This document shows, piece by piece, positions 19,276 through 29,668 of a stretch of DNA of 64,000 bases. Under the pieces are notes generated by a model. The model was not told the origin of the DNA, did not search any database, and saw only the letters and a program-made list of their open reading frames with translations. The translations under genes were made by a program, and so were the position numbers. Position 1 is the first letter of the stretch. Each line of letters starts with the position of its first letter. The stretch spans positions 248,001 to 312,000 of the forward strand of contig NW_026570277.1 of assembly GCF_019649055.1 (NCBI RefSeq). Reading direction: 5' to 3'. The stretch comes from Paramacrobiotus metropolitanus. Taxonomy: Eukaryota > Tardigrada > Eutardigrada > Parachela > Macrobiotidae.

Positions 19276-22200
19276 ATGTCTGTCGATAATTCCCTTCCAG
19301 ACCTATCGGGTCTGTTTAAGTTGGTGAGGCAGAGTGAGCGTAGTATTACAAAGTTTAATAACACGGAACATTGGTATAGTGTTGAAATAGCCCCTTTACC
19401 TAGGATCTTTTCGAGGGATGAAACAATAACAATTATGCCGGAAATTTTGCGTGTTGTAATGGATCTTTGTTTTGAAGATTTTCAAGATTCTGATCGTGTT
19501 GTTGTGTCTCTCGATTCATCAGAGCTCGAGCGGGCTATCTACCTGACTATGCGCAAATTGTCAGATTTCAATATACAGAGCTTCTTACATCGTATAGAGC
19601 TGTTAAACTCCCAGAAAAAGCTGATTGTCGATGAGTCTTTTACTATTCGTATTTTTCGCACCCCAATGCCTAGTGGTGGAAACTGGTCACGAAAGCATCA
19701 ACACATTGCTCGCGATAATCGTCGGTTTCAAAAATCAATCGTTACCGTTAATGTAGAACATGATCTGTGTTTACCTGCTGCTCTGTACCTTGGTAAATTT
19801 CGACTTACGCACGATACTTCCGGTAAAGACGTTTATCGTTGGAAAAACTTGATTAGGTCAGACCGGAAGCGTAAACTCGAGCATGAAGCTAGAGAAATTT
19901 TACTGGAGTGCGATTTACCGTTTGACCATCAGTGCGATTTGGACGATCTAGTTGTCATGCAAGAAAACGCCTTTCCGGAGTTCCAGATTAAAGTTATATC
20001 AGCTGATCATGGCAATATGGTTATCGCGCGCGTTCCGGAACGTAAAACATCGGCCATGCAATGTATTCATTTGCTGTTAGAGAACGAGCACTTCAGCTTG
20101 ATTACAACACCTGGAGGATTTCACTGTTCCGGTTACTATTGCGAAGAGTGCGATCGTCCATATTCAGGCAAGGAGCGGCACAGATGCTCCGGTAAGTGCA
20201 GACTGTGTTATCGATACAGTAGTGACTGTGTTGCGACACTGCAAGTGCGGTGTGATGATTGTGGTCGCAGCTTTAATAACCAAAATTGTTTTGATATACA
20301 TAAGGAGATTAAAAAAAACGGTTTGACGTATTGCTCGCGGTTGTTTGTTTGTCAGTTGTGCGGTGTTTTTGTGTCCTTGTTGAATCGAAAGAAGGATGCG
20401 GTACATCAGTGTGGTGAGATGTACTGCAGAACATGCAACGGTTATTACCAGCAAGACAGTCATAAATGTTATTTAAAAACCTTACCAAAACCGAAAGCTT
20501 CTGATACGCTTCGGTACATATTTTTCGATTATGAGACCTATAATGATCCTATTTTGGGACACCAACCCGCTTGTGTCGTTGCGCAGTACTCTGACGGAAC
20601 TGAATTCCGTTTTCCCAAGGATGGTCAGCCTATGACCACGAGTGTGGGGACTGAATTTGGGGAATGGTTGTTCTCTGAACAGCATCGCGGCTATACGGTT
20701 GTGGCACACAACTTTAGAGGATACGACGGTCACTTTGTTCTGAAGCATTTGCTTGACAATAAGCTGAAAGGTATAGAGGTAATTAAACGAGGAAGTCAGT
20801 TGCTGGAGCTGCGGTATCGGTCGTTAAAGATTCGATCACGTGACACCTTGAACTTTTTACCAATGAAGTTGTCCAATATGCCAAAAGCTGTCGGCCTTTC
20901 CTTGGAAATTAAAAAAGGCGATTTCCCCCACAAATTCAACCAACCTGGGAATTGGGATAAGGTCCATGCGTGGCCGCCACCGGAAATGTACATGATAGAC
21001 GGAATGAAATACGCTGAGCGACAAGAGTTTTTGAAATGGCATGCCCAAGCCAAGGAAGTAGCCAACAACGTTTTCGATTTTCGCGAACAAATAATAACCT
21101 ACTGCTCCAACGATGTCACTGTGTTACGTTGTTGTGCACTAAAATTCATCCAGGATTTCCAGAGTCTTACTTCACTCAACCCGCTGGATAGTGCTACGAT
21201 GCCGGCCGCCTGCTACCGCTTTTTCCGCACATTTCTTTTGGCTCCCGACAAGATTGCTGTCCTTTCAACGCACGGACCTCACCAGAATCGTCGCACTAGT
21301 ATTCAAGCAACGCAGTGGTTGGAGTACTTGAATATAAGCTGTACGGGTCGAATCCAGCATGGTCGAAATGGAAAAGAAGTCCGGTTAGGTCGATATTTCG
21401 TCGATGGAATGGATGCTTTAACAAAAACAGTGTATGAGTACAATGGTTGCGTTTTCCATGGACACCCTAGCTGTACAGAACCCGACGACCTTGTTCCATA
21501 CTCCAAAAAGAAGATGAGTCAAGCCTTCGAGGAATTCGAGGAACGCGTCCGATATATTCTCAAGTTTAGGTTTCAGTGTTACTGTGATGTGGTCATGTCA
21601 GTGGACTCAACAGAGAATGGATCCTCTCATCACGCAGTTTTTGTCGGAACATAATTTTCGTGAACCTTTAAACCCACGCGACGCATTCAAAGGTGGTCGC
21701 ACCAATGCCAGCCGCTTGTACTACGTTACGCAAGGTGAAGAAAAAATCCTGCATTTTGACGTTGTAATCTTATATCCTTTTGTTAATAAAAACAAAGAAT
21801 ATCCCTTAGGCCATCCTGAAATTATTATCTCGAATTTTCTCGACATTCGGCAGTATTATGGGTTGGTCTACTGTAAAGTTTTACCTCCTAATGAGTGTCT
21901 ATACCCAGTTTTGCCATGCACAGTCAAGACAAAGAATATCCCTTAGGCCATCCTGAAATTATTATCTCGAATTTTCTCGACATTCGGCAGTATTATGGGT
22001 TGGTCTACTGTAAAGTTTTACCTCCTAATGAGTGTCTATACCCAGTTTTGCCATGCACAGTCAAGGGCAAATTGGTTTTTGCATTATGTCCAACTTGTAC
22101 AGCTGTCAAAGCCACAACATTTTGTAAACAGACTGACGAGGAACGATGCCTTGAAGGGGTTTGGGTTACTCCCGAACTCCATCATGCTCTTGATGTCGGA

Positions 22201-23189
22201 TATACAATTGTCACAGTATATGAAGTTTGGCACTGGCACACCAAAGAAGCTGGATTGTATGCCAAATACATGAATCTGTTTCTCAAAGTGAGAATGGAAG
22301 CCAGTGGTTGGCCAAACTGGTGTGATACAGCGGAAAAACGGGCTGCGTTCATTCAACTTGTTAAAGAACGTGAAGGAATTGACCTGGATCCAGAAGCCAT
22401 GAGCTTTGATGCTGGAAAAAAAACGGCAGCCAAGTTGCTGCGAATTCATTGTGGGGTAAAAGCGGACAGAAAGACGATGAATGCAGCACCGAGTTTGTGC
22501 ACACACCCAAAAGATATCTGGATTTGTGTCGCTCTAAGGCTATCGAAATTCACGATGTATTTGCAGTGAATGACGAGTGTCTAATGGTGACTCATGCAAA
22601 GGCCGACGCCTACAACGAGGGTAACAATACTACCAATGTGGCATTGGCGGCGTTTACTACCGCTTACGCAAGACTAATCTTGCTTTCTCTCATGGAAAAA
22701 TTGGGTGAGCGCTTATTGTACTACGATACCGATTCTGTAATTTTTGTTCATGGTCAAGGTGACTGGATTCCTGAAACTGGCAGTGTTCTCGGCGACTGGG
22801 ACAATCAGCTAGAAGCGGGGGAAAGCCACATTGTGAAGTTTGTCTCCTGCGGGCCAAAGGTTTACAGTTACGAAACCGACACCGGGCGAACTGAATTGAA
22901 GGTCAAAGGTATGACCCAAAACGGATTTTCGGAAAATATTTTGGACTGGGATGAAGTAACACAAACCTATAAACGATCCGGCCGAGCATTGGATTTCGAC
23001 CAACTGAAACGGATCCTGGATGGGATAGATCCGCACGTTCAAGTCCTGTACCCGGATTTCATACGGCGCAACGCAAAAACACAAGAGATTAGCAGTGTAA
23101 AGTTGTTTAAAAAACTACAGTTGGTTTACGATAAGCGTATGCTTTTTCCGGACTTCACCACCTTGCCTTTTGGAACAAAGCAAAACTAG
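19276..23189 (+). pseudogene. Protein-primed DNA polymerase B (Polinton), frameshifted
   Basis: The first frame (19276-21654) carries a cysteine-rich segment (about residues 290-400) and the three exonuclease motifs: Exo I with FDYET near residue 418, Exo II with N-F-R-G-Y-D near 477, Exo III with Y-C-S-N-D near 610. The polymerase domain continues in other frames: palm motif A (D-x3-LYP) near 21760 and motif C YDTDSV near 22722-22739. Three disruptions are visible: a shift near 21575, a 137-bp tandem duplication (21792-22065), and a one-base shift near 22440. The last frame ends at 23189. Normally such proteins are 1000-1300 residues, which this locus would cover. Role: replication of the linear element from protein-primed ends. 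This copy should not be functional. Confidence 0.9.
21792..22065 (+). repeat. 137-bp tandem duplication inside the polymerase gene
   Basis: 21792-21928 is repeated immediately as 21929-22065 with no difference seen. Because 137 is not divisible by three, the duplication shifts the frame just downstream of palm motif A. The lack of divergence marks it as a late event. Confidence 0.92.
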
Positions 23190-23292
23190 AGCAGTATTCT
23201 TGTTTGTTTTTAGTTCTGTTTGTTTATTTTAAGAAATGGTAATTCCTGTTGCAAAAAAAAGGCTGATAAAAAAGCCATTATTTCTAACTCCT

Positions 23293-23598
23293 TCAACTTG
23301 AAAGACTAGTGTTCAAGCTGACAGCGTTGGGAATTATTGCTTTCTTTAGAGGCGGCGGCGGCGGGGTTATTTGGTCACTCACCGGCAGGGCCGGTGAGTG
23401 GCCAAATAACGTGCCGTTATGAAGAGCTTCAGAGTCGCTCAGCGTTATACCTAGAACATGCTGAGTTATTTGTTTGGACTGTGTCAAGTTGGAATTTTGA
23501 GAGACGTGATTACAAATTTCCAGGATATTGAAAACAATCAACACGACAACAAGTAGAACCCAGAAAATCGTTGTAGCTATCTTTTGTTGTTTATCCAT
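23293..23598 (-). CDS. Small single-pass membrane protein of the Polinton
   Basis: A frame of about 101 codons from the ATG at 23598, overlapping the protease gene end by 22 nt. The frame is open further up, but this ATG fits the overlapping layout of the cluster. One hydrophobic segment (about residues 7-27, rich in V/L/I) follows a short basic N-terminus. Further on there is a stretch of five prolines. It may be a small virion or membrane-interaction protein; no homologue is recognised. Confidence 0.55.
   Translation of the reverse strand: MDKQQKIATTIFWVLLVVVLIVFNILEICNHVSQNSNLTQSKQITQHVLGITLSDSEALHNGTLFGHSPALPVSDQITPPPPPLKKAIIPNAVSLNTSLSS
23366..23410. repeat. 45-bp near-perfect hairpin inside the membrane-protein gene
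   Basis: Arms GTTATTTGG-x-CACTCACCGGC and GCCGGTGAGTG-x-CCAAATAAC are separated by three bases (AGG). It lies between the convergent polymerase and minus-strand cluster ends, next to a GGC-repeat tract, and could act on transcripts of both strands. Confidence 0.75.
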
Positions 23599-24092
23599 GT
23601 TTTTAGTATTTGTCGTGTGAAACTGTCGTCGCGTAACACTGTGCGCAGGTGAAAGTACTTGTTTATAAATTTGCATACAAATTTATCGTTCAATCCTTTA
23701 TGCTTGGTTAGCGCGGACATAACATCTTCGTATGAATATCCTCGACACCGAGGTAGTATGTAAAACATACAGTATTGACCACAGACTGTAGAATCTATAC
23801 TCTGCCGCATTGTGTTTGACATTATTATGTAATCTTTTGCTACCCACTGCTTGATATGTACTGAATACTCTGTAGGATTACGTCCAAAGGAGTCGAATGC
23901 CTCTATAGAGCCGGGTTTAGTGCAAAAAAATGCCACCCAGTGCTCGCCTGTAGTCCCGCTGGGTTGCGTATTGACAATGTATGCACCGGGGAACTCTTTC
24001 TCAGGTATAAGATCACTTGGGAAAACACCAACAAAAATATCGCGAACTTGAGGATCCCGTTTCAAGGTACTGTCTATTTCTGTACTGTTCAT
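23577..24092 (-). CDS. Adenain-like cysteine protease (Polinton maturation protease)
   Basis: 171 residues, normal for the family. The catalytic set of C5/adenain proteases is visible: His51 in G-E-H-W, Asp67 in F-D-S-F-G, and the nucleophile Cys104 in C-G-Q-Y-C, with a preceding Gln. It starts by ATGA overlap with the capsid gene stop (24089-24092), which supports the chosen start. In adenoviruses and related elements this enzyme trims capsid and core proteins during maturation. The frame is intact. Confidence 0.9.
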   Translation of the reverse strand: MNSTEIDSTLKRDPQVRDIFVGVFPSDLIPEKEFPGAYIVNTQPSGTTGEHWVAFFCTKPGSIEAFDSFGRNPTEYSVHIKQWVAKDYIIMSNTMRQSIDSTVCGQYCMFYILPRCRGYSYEDVMSALTKHKGLNDKFVCKFINKYFHLRTVLRDDSFTRQILKTWINNKR

Positions 24093-25435
24093 GGTGCGAA
24101 ATCGAACAGCACCTGCCTGTTGTTATTAATTTCAATGACGTTGTCGAATACTAACATGGCTATACACACCACACCTTCCTTTAAAGGCTTTCCGAATTTA
24201 AAATTTACATTGAGGTTGCCTTGTCTTATTAACGAAAGGGCTCCACGACCTGTGTGCCCACGAGTGAAGTCGAATCCGTAAATGCAGAAGCCACCGGAAT
24301 TAAATTCGGTGCGGTCAAATGGTAGCTCACCCGGTCCTTCTCCTAGGCGTTCTAATGTGTCCAGGAGTCCTTCATATGCTTCGGCTGTTGCCCCGTTGTC
24401 ATAATCTAGGTTATATCCCCGAGAAGGAAACAGTTGGCCGTCAATCTCGGCGTGTACGTAAGACAGATTGAAATGATCAAAATTAAAAGGTGTGGACTTG
24501 TATTCACCAACAAAAGAGCGACTGGGAGACAGGGCAAGAAACATGATCTTTGGAAGCTGACCAATTACTATATTAGCCCACACGTGCTGTTGCTGCCCAG
24601 TAAGTAAAGTGCATTGTCTCATGGCAACGCGCTCGATGTGGTATTTGGCGTTATGACTAACCAACTGTTTTGTCACTGCAGCCAGGTAATCGGGTGCCGG
24701 TTCGTATTTGCGTATACGTAACCGCGGATTTCGAAGGCCAACAACCTTTGGTGCGGCCAGGTCGCTATCGGCAAGAAAAGCTAGATTTTTTCTGTTACGA
24801 ACCATTTTAATGCTTAGCTCCACGCCCGGTATTAATGGACGGTCCTGTTGAAACAAATCACAATGTAGTTTACCAGATAATTGCAGTGGTTTGCAAGTTT
24901 GTAGCCACTTACGCCGTTTTTCTGCACCTTCAGAATGAAACGTCGATTTTCCATCTACTTTTTCCGTGAATATTGGATCTTTGGCCATTTCTGTGTCCAT
25001 GGCGAAACCGCTAAGACTAAGTTGTGTAAGTTGAGCCTGCTTTGTGTACCCTAGAAGGTTTTCCATGTAAGCGCGTACGTGATACATGGAACTGCTGTCG
25101 GAAATGCTACGACCACCTATGGTAACAGTAACTTGCTCGAAAAGGCTATGTAATATATTGTTAATAGGTGCTAAACAATCGTTGTCAGTTGGCATAGTGC
25201 CAGCTGAATTAGTGACATGTAAGTCACACGTAAAGCGAACATCGGCCAAACTCACCAGTTCCGACTGACAGGGGGCTACGGTAAAAATAAAATCATTGGA
25301 ATCGTCAGTAGTGGCTTGGGAAGGACCCAAATAATAGTCTCTGGTATTCCATCTTTCGGTAAGTGTCGATGGTAAGTAAAATAAATGACTTTCTAAGAGC
25401 ATTGAAGGCTCAGATCCATTTTCGATAAGTGCCAT
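24089..25435 (-). CDS. Major capsid protein, double jelly-roll (Polinton)
   Basis: 448 residues, in the usual size range. Features typical of Polinton capsid proteins: an N-terminal Y-Y-L-G-P style strand, A-P-I-N-N-I-L-H-S-L-F followed by a Q-V-T-V strand (near residues 88-105), and a C-terminal G-N-L-N-V-N-F-K-F-G-K-P block with F-D-N-V-I-E-I. It lies between the protease gene (4-nt overlap) and the small basic capsid gene (1-nt gap), the standard morphogenesis cluster. The frame is intact. Confidence 0.87.
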   Translation of the reverse strand: MALIENGSEPSMLLESHLFYLPSTLTERWNTRDYYLGPSQATTDDSNDFIFTVAPCQSELVSLADVRFTCDLHVTNSAGTMPTDNDCLAPINNILHSLFEQVTVTIGGRSISDSSSMYHVRAYMENLLGYTKQAQLTQLSLSGFAMDTEMAKDPIFTEKVDGKSTFHSEGAEKRRKWLQTCKPLQLSGKLHCDLFQQDRPLIPGVELSIKMVRNRKNLAFLADSDLAAPKVVGLRNPRLRIRKYEPAPDYLAAVTKQLVSHNAKYHIERVAMRQCTLLTGQQQHVWANIVIGQLPKIMFLALSPSRSFVGEYKSTPFNFDHFNLSYVHAEIDGQLFPSRGYNLDYDNGATAEAYEGLLDTLERLGEGPGELPFDRTEFNSGGFCIYGFDFTRGHTGRGALSLIRQGNLNVNFKFGKPLKEGVVCIAMLVFDNVIEINNNRQVLFDFAP

Positions 25436-25436
25436 G

Positions 25437-25769
25437 TTAAAGTTTGTCTTTTATTGCATCAATTGCTCGTTGCCTTTTGCTTAATATTTTCTTCTTTCGT
25501 CCCTTAATACCCGAGCCGCTCTGTTGACGTAGCTTCTCGCTGACATGTTCAACTGCTTTATCTATTGCCGACTCTACCGCTTTCGAGGCCATAGTTTTAA
25601 CGTGAGGCTGAGCCGTAGCAATCATGTTGTTAATGTGGGGAGCAGCTTTACTAAATAAACCTCGCGCAAATCCTATGATACGGCCCCAAAAGCTGCCACC
25701 CGTCATCGGGGCGCCACGGTACACCGGCATCCCGTATCCGTGCTGACGGTTAAATACGTGACTAATCAA
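25437..25769 (-). CDS. Small basic capsid-associated protein (protein VI-like)
   Basis: 110 residues. The N-terminus has G-Y-G-M-P-V-Y-R-G, the pattern of the small Polinton protein next to the capsid gene. A G-rich amphipathic stretch with F-W-G-R, an Ala-rich helix and a Lys/Arg-rich C-terminus follow. By analogy with adenovirus protein VI it may bind the inner capsid and membranes and be a protease substrate; this is inferred from layout and composition. Confidence 0.7.
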   Translation of the reverse strand: MISHVFNRQHGYGMPVYRGAPMTGGSFWGRIIGFARGLFSKAAPHINNMIATAQPHVKTMASKAVESAIDKAVEHVSEKLRQQSGSGIKGRKKKILSKRQRAIDAIKDKL

Positions 25770-25794
25770 ATTTAAGTTCTTGTAGAACCATTTT

Positions 25795-26538
25795 TTAGTG
25801 CTTTTTTGGTCGGAAATGTAGTTTCACTACAGCAATACCTGGGTGAAAGTACACTTCATTACCTAAATCATCGCAGACTTTTATTTGAACTGTTTGAAAA
25901 GTATGTCGAGCTAAGGGTACATAGTGTGGATTTTCAAAGCGAAGGGATGTATCTTTAAAAGAGTTGGCTTGTGTTGCTATTGTCCGTAGTAGGGGAACCA
26001 TGGCATCACCCATTAATCCATATTCAATAACGTCACAATAAATATGAACAATGCGATTATGCTTACCAGGATGGAGAACATTCGTAGGGCTGTCTCCGCC
26101 AGTGTAACTATAGTCTTGCAGTAAACTTAATGCACGGACATACTCTGAACCGTGGAAAGTAAGCGTAGTATCTGGACGAATAGTCAGTTGGGTTGTATGC
26201 CCGCTTACCATAATGTGTCCAAACAAAACCTTTTCACCTTCCGCGCCAACACCAGTGAGGAGAGTGTTGATTGCGTGAATCAAACTGTTCTCATCGGGAT
26301 ACGACGTTTCCGATAAGAAACGTGTTTCTTGTGTGGGAAAACCTGTTCTTGCAATCCCAATAACTAGATCACTGCTGAATTTTAGTCGCATAGGAGGAAG
26401 TATAAGCTCTGAAAGCGCGACTTCCCATAACCCATCAAGGTCTATCGCCCTGGCTAATAAAGTTGTAAAATTCCCAGAGCAGTTTTTTGGGTACAAATCG
26501 TGGGATGCCGTCGACGGCAACGTTAAGTAGAAGCTCAT
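25795..26538 (-). CDS. Penton-like minor capsid protein, single jelly-roll
   Basis: I place the start at the ATG at 26538 because it overlaps the integrase stop as ATGA; the frame is open eight codons further up. The N-terminus S-F-Y-L-T-L-P-S, followed by Y-P-K-N-x-x-x-x-F-T and W-E-V-A-L-S-E, is the recognised signature of Polinton minor capsid proteins, as is the D-V-I-E-Y block near the middle. At about 247 residues it has normal length. It should form the fivefold vertex. Confidence 0.85.
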   Translation of the reverse strand: MSFYLTLPSTASHDLYPKNCSGNFTTLLARAIDLDGLWEVALSELILPPMRLKFSSDLVIGIARTGFPTQETRFLSETSYPDENSLIHAINTLLTGVGAEGEKVLFGHIMVSGHTTQLTIRPDTTLTFHGSEYVRALSLLQDYSYTGGDSPTNVLHPGKHNRIVHIYCDVIEYGLMGDAMVPLLRTIATQANSFKDTSLRFENPHYVPLARHTFQTVQIKVCDDLGNEVYFHPGIAVVKLHFRPKKH

Positions 26539-27593
26539 TTTAGTTCGTCTGCGTTTTCCCAAGAGTCATACGCTGGACCGTAGCCATACCACCGTATTAA
26601 GTACTGCTTTTTACCTTTACGCACGCGCTCCCTTAATATCCGAGAGATTCTGTGGAACGGCCTCTCTGTCATTACAAACTTCGACAGTTCAGACGCATAG
26701 AAGGTACCATCCACAGACTCACCGGCCAGATCTTCAACAGCATATAAATGGTGGCTTTTATGTTGCAGTACTTTAACCACTTTAAAAATTTCTTCTGTAT
26801 AATTTGTTTCATAACCTTTTTCAAAAGTATTTTTCTTTTTAGCTATTCGGACATGGTCTCCAACAGCAAAAGTGGGAGCTGTACGTTTCACCTGGTCAAC
26901 GAGCATGCGTTCCAAAATTACATTACTTTCCTTGACCCCAACAGCACTTGGAGCATATCCTGTAGCTGAATGTTCAGCGTTGTTATACCCCAACATGATC
27001 TGTGGTAGCACTTCAAAGTAGCGAAAAGTATTATTTTCTGTCATGTAGACGTACAGGCGGTTTTTGATTGTGCGGTTAAGGCGTTCCACCATTGCACATT
27101 TGACATCATCATTCCTCGTAGTGAAGAAATTGACATTACACTCTGTGAAAAACGTCCGCATTTCACGTCCCACAAATTCTTTCCCGTTGTCACTTTGGCA
27201 ACGCAAAGGCGGGCCACACTGTTTGTAAATTTTGCTCAGCGCACCAGCGATTTCAGTCGGCTTTTTTGATTTCACCTGTTCTGCCCAGCCATACCTTGAA
27301 AAACAATCTATACATGTCAAAACATAATTAATACCGTCGTTCTGTAAGCGAAATTTCTGCATATCCATTAAATCAATTTGATGTTGGTCACCTACATTAA
27401 CTGATAAAATTTTTCTTCTTCTAAATTTTGACCTGTATGGCTTATGTTGCGTGTAAGCATCTTTAGTTTGTAAATACGATTCAACTTGCTCGTGTGAATA
27501 ATTGTGCTTTTGTGCTTCTTTATACAATCGCTCGATACCTCCTAAGCTGCCGGGGTTGGCAGCATCTAAGTAAATTTCATCCAATGTCGGCAT
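26535..27593 (-). CDS. Polinton integrase (RVE) with C-terminal chromodomain
   Basis: 352 residues. An N-terminal helical/zinc-less region is followed by the RNase H-fold core: Asp in Q-I-D-L-M-D (74 or 77), Asp135 in Q-S-D-N-G-K-E-F, Glu170 in M-V-E-R-L-N-R-T. A basic linker leads to a chromodomain at about 315-352 (Y-L-I-R-W-Y-G-Y-x6-S-W-E). It inserts the linear element with a 6-bp duplication, consistent with GACCTC on both sides. The chromodomain may direct insertion. The frame is intact. Confidence 0.93.
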   Translation of the reverse strand: MPTLDEIYLDAANPGSLGGIERLYKEAQKHNYSHEQVESYLQTKDAYTQHKPYRSKFRRRKILSVNVGDQHQIDLMDMQKFRLQNDGINYVLTCIDCFSRYGWAEQVKSKKPTEIAGALSKIYKQCGPPLRCQSDNGKEFVGREMRTFFTECNVNFFTTRNDDVKCAMVERLNRTIKNRLYVYMTENNTFRYFEVLPQIMLGYNNAEHSATGYAPSAVGVKESNVILERMLVDQVKRTAPTFAVGDHVRIAKKKNTFEKGYETNYTEEIFKVVKVLQHKSHHLYAVEDLAGESVDGTFYASELSKFVMTERPFHRISRILRERVRKGKKQYLIRWYGYGPAYDSWENADELK

Positions 27594-27599
27594 GTTTTT

Positions 27600-28706
27600 T
27601 TACGCAAATGTAAGCCAACCGCCGTTTTGCGCTGTTCGTTGCTTTTTTCTTGGTGGTCCGTAAAATTTTGTTGGCGCCCTAGCAGTTCTTCTCCTATATG
27701 CGGTAGGTTCTTGTGTTTCGTCTGTTACTGCAGCTACATCTTCCTGCGATGGTTTGTACGTTATTGCTTTTTTGACTACCCTTTGAATCGGCAACACGGT
27801 TGGTAGCGCAGACCCTTCAATAGCCAATCGCGGGATTGATTGGGGCAAAGCAGTTTGCTTACGAGCACTTCGACGTACTGCAATTTTGTTAGAAGGTTGC
27901 GAAGGTCCTGTAACGGCCAACTGTGGAGATGCGTATGGCAGTGCTGCATTTTTACGTTGTAACGAAGTTTTTTCTGGATTAAAAGCGAGGGTTTTTGTTT
28001 TTGTACTTTGTGAAAGTGCAGGTGTGTCGATTGTTTCGTTCTCCAAAATCCCGTCAGGTGGAATTTCGATAATTGGTGGTTCCTGGGGAGTCTCTTGTGT
28101 TAAACTCGGTGGGGTGGGCGCATATTCAATTACAGGTAAATTGGATCGAGCGGTTACCGCTTTCCTTGTTCCAACCTTTTTCTTTCTTATTACACGGCTG
28201 TTGGCTGATTTATACACATGCTTTACCAGAGTCCGTGACGGTGTGGGTACATATTGAACAACTGGGTCGCTTTGAACAGGGGTGGGTACATAATGCACGA
28301 CAGGATCAGCCGGAACAGTAACATACTGCACCTGCGGTTCGCTATGAATATATTCAATCTGGGGTGGCATACTAGCTTGGACTTGCTGGTCCCTGGTAGT
28401 ACGTACAGCTTGCACACCGCGACTGTCGTTAGAAGGACCGGCTTGAAAGTACGCGTCTTGTGTAAGTGGTTTCGCTTCGGTAAGTTTAGATGCTGTTAAT
28501 GGTTTCTGCACAAGATCTTGCGGAACAGCATTATTCTCTATAGTTTCCACGGCCTGTATTCGTGTTACTGGTCGCTGATTTTCCAGGGCAGCTCGTGCCA
28601 TTAATTGTTGAGTCATATCATTGCTAATGGTCTGAGCTTTTTTCCATGGAGATGCTAGACTTTTGTTCATTTGAGTATCAGTGAATTCTGATTCCGGTAC
28701 TAGCAC
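27600..28706 (-). CDS. Proline-rich protein with P-T-P-x repeats
   Basis: A frame of 368 codons beginning at GTG; it is open a little further up, so it is probably the C-terminal part of a longer protein whose N-terminal half is the frameshifted gene just upstream. Repeats of V-x-Y-V-P-T-P occur at about residues 118-165. The rest is Pro/Thr/Gln-rich with basic patches and a K-K-R-Q-R-T basic end. No enzyme motif is seen. It lies between integrase and ATPase, where Polintons carry a variable structural gene. Confidence 0.6.
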   Translation of the reverse strand: MLVPESEFTDTQMNKSLASPWKKAQTISNDMTQQLMARAALENQRPVTRIQAVETIENNAVPQDLVQKPLTASKLTEAKPLTQDAYFQAGPSNDSRGVQAVRTTRDQQVQASMPPQIEYIHSEPQVQYVTVPADPVVHYVPTPVQSDPVVQYVPTPSRTLVKHVYKSANSRVIRKKKVGTRKAVTARSNLPVIEYAPTPPSLTQETPQEPPIIEIPPDGILENETIDTPALSQSTKTKTLAFNPEKTSLQRKNAALPYASPQLAVTGPSQPSNKIAVRRSARKQTALPQSIPRLAIEGSALPTVLPIQRVVKKAITYKPSQEDVAAVTDETQEPTAYRRRTARAPTKFYGPPRKKQRTAQNGGWLTFA

Positions 28707-29036
28707 ATACGTCTTCCTTTTGTTAAAAAGGTGGTCAATAGGGTCCCTAAAACCGGCAAAAGCACTCCCAGAAACCCACCTTTTTGCTGCAGAAGTTTTC
28801 TTTTCTTAGCTCGCGTTACACTTCGGTCAGCCAAGCGCTTGATTGTTCGAACATGGGAACGTGCTTTAGATAATTCTGTTCTACTTAAACCCTTTGGCTG
28901 CTTAATAAGGTTTAAGCAGGCTTCTTCTACGGCGTTAAGTTGTTTATTGGTAGAAAAATGAAAAAAAAGCTCTTTGCTGCCTGGGTGTCATCTGCTGTAG
29001 AGCGTTCACTAACATGAGAACCTCTTCAGGCTTCAT
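28700..29036 (-). pseudogene. QQKGGF-type Polinton protein, frameshifted
   Basis: The ATG at 29036 overlaps the ATPase stop (ATGA). The frame hits a stop about 30 codons later, directly after a run of eight A on the plus strand (28961-28968). The adjacent frame then carries helical, Arg/Lys-rich sequence and the L-L-Q-Q-K-G-G-F-L hydrophobic motif characteristic of a conserved Polinton protein. A second shift appears needed near a T-run (about 28725-28735) to enter the proline-rich frame. I infer one ancestral gene covering 27600-29036, now broken twice at homopolymers. Confidence 0.62.
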
Positions 29037-29668
29037 TTTTCTACGAAGAGTCTTCGGTAGCTGAATATATGTGACTGCAAACGGGCTACATCCGGAGTTT
29101 CGGGTCGTAAATTAACTAATAAAAATCCGTACGGTTCCTTTATAGCCTTTTTATAAGCCTCTGCTAGGTGTGGCATGCCGAGCTGCTGTGCCAACGTTTT
29201 AACTTGTCGTGAGTCGCGAACAGATTTAAATATTACCATATATTGTGAGTTCAGAGAAATATCACGCATGTTTTTCCCTTGTTTATAAAGATTCTGTGAA
29301 ATAAAGATAACGGAAACATTTTTATGATGTACATCACGCGTAAACAATGTCGACGCTTTGGATGTTACAGCGATTTCTTCCATAAGATCGTCTAAAATCA
29401 GAAGTGTTGCCACATTTCTTTGAAAAAAATCTTCGTCATTTAAAATTTTGTCCATTCCTTGTATAAGTTCTATAGAATCATCAAATGTCAAGAAAACCTC
29501 TTGCCATGTGCCGTATGCGTACACGATCCGCATAGGAACTGGAACAAAGTGTTGAGAAACGCTTCTTATAAGTTCTAGAATGAAAGTCGATTTGCCGGAC
29601 ATAGTTGGTCCAGAAACGTAGATAGAACATGGAGTTTTAAAGCGAAAATCAAAAGTCAGTTTCTGCAT
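29033..29668 (-). CDS. Packaging ATPase (FtsK/HerA-type, Polinton)
   Basis: 211 residues, a normal length. Walker A GPTMSGKST at residues 20-28 and Walker B A-T-L-L-I-L-D-D around 87-94. The following conserved region ends in a typical S-Q-N-L-Y motif. Members of this family translocate DNA into capsids. It is followed immediately (ATGA overlap) by the broken QQKGGF gene, and the TBP-like gene lies upstream. The frame is intact. Confidence 0.9.
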   Translation of the reverse strand: MQKLTFDFRFKTPCSIYVSGPTMSGKSTFILELIRSVSQHFVPVPMRIVYAYGTWQEVFLTFDDSIELIQGMDKILNDEDFFQRNVATLLILDDLMEEIAVTSKASTLFTRDVHHKNVSVIFISQNLYKQGKNMRDISLNSQYMVIFKSVRDSRQVKTLAQQLGMPHLAEAYKKAIKEPYGFLLVNLRPETPDVARLQSHIFSYRRLFVEK

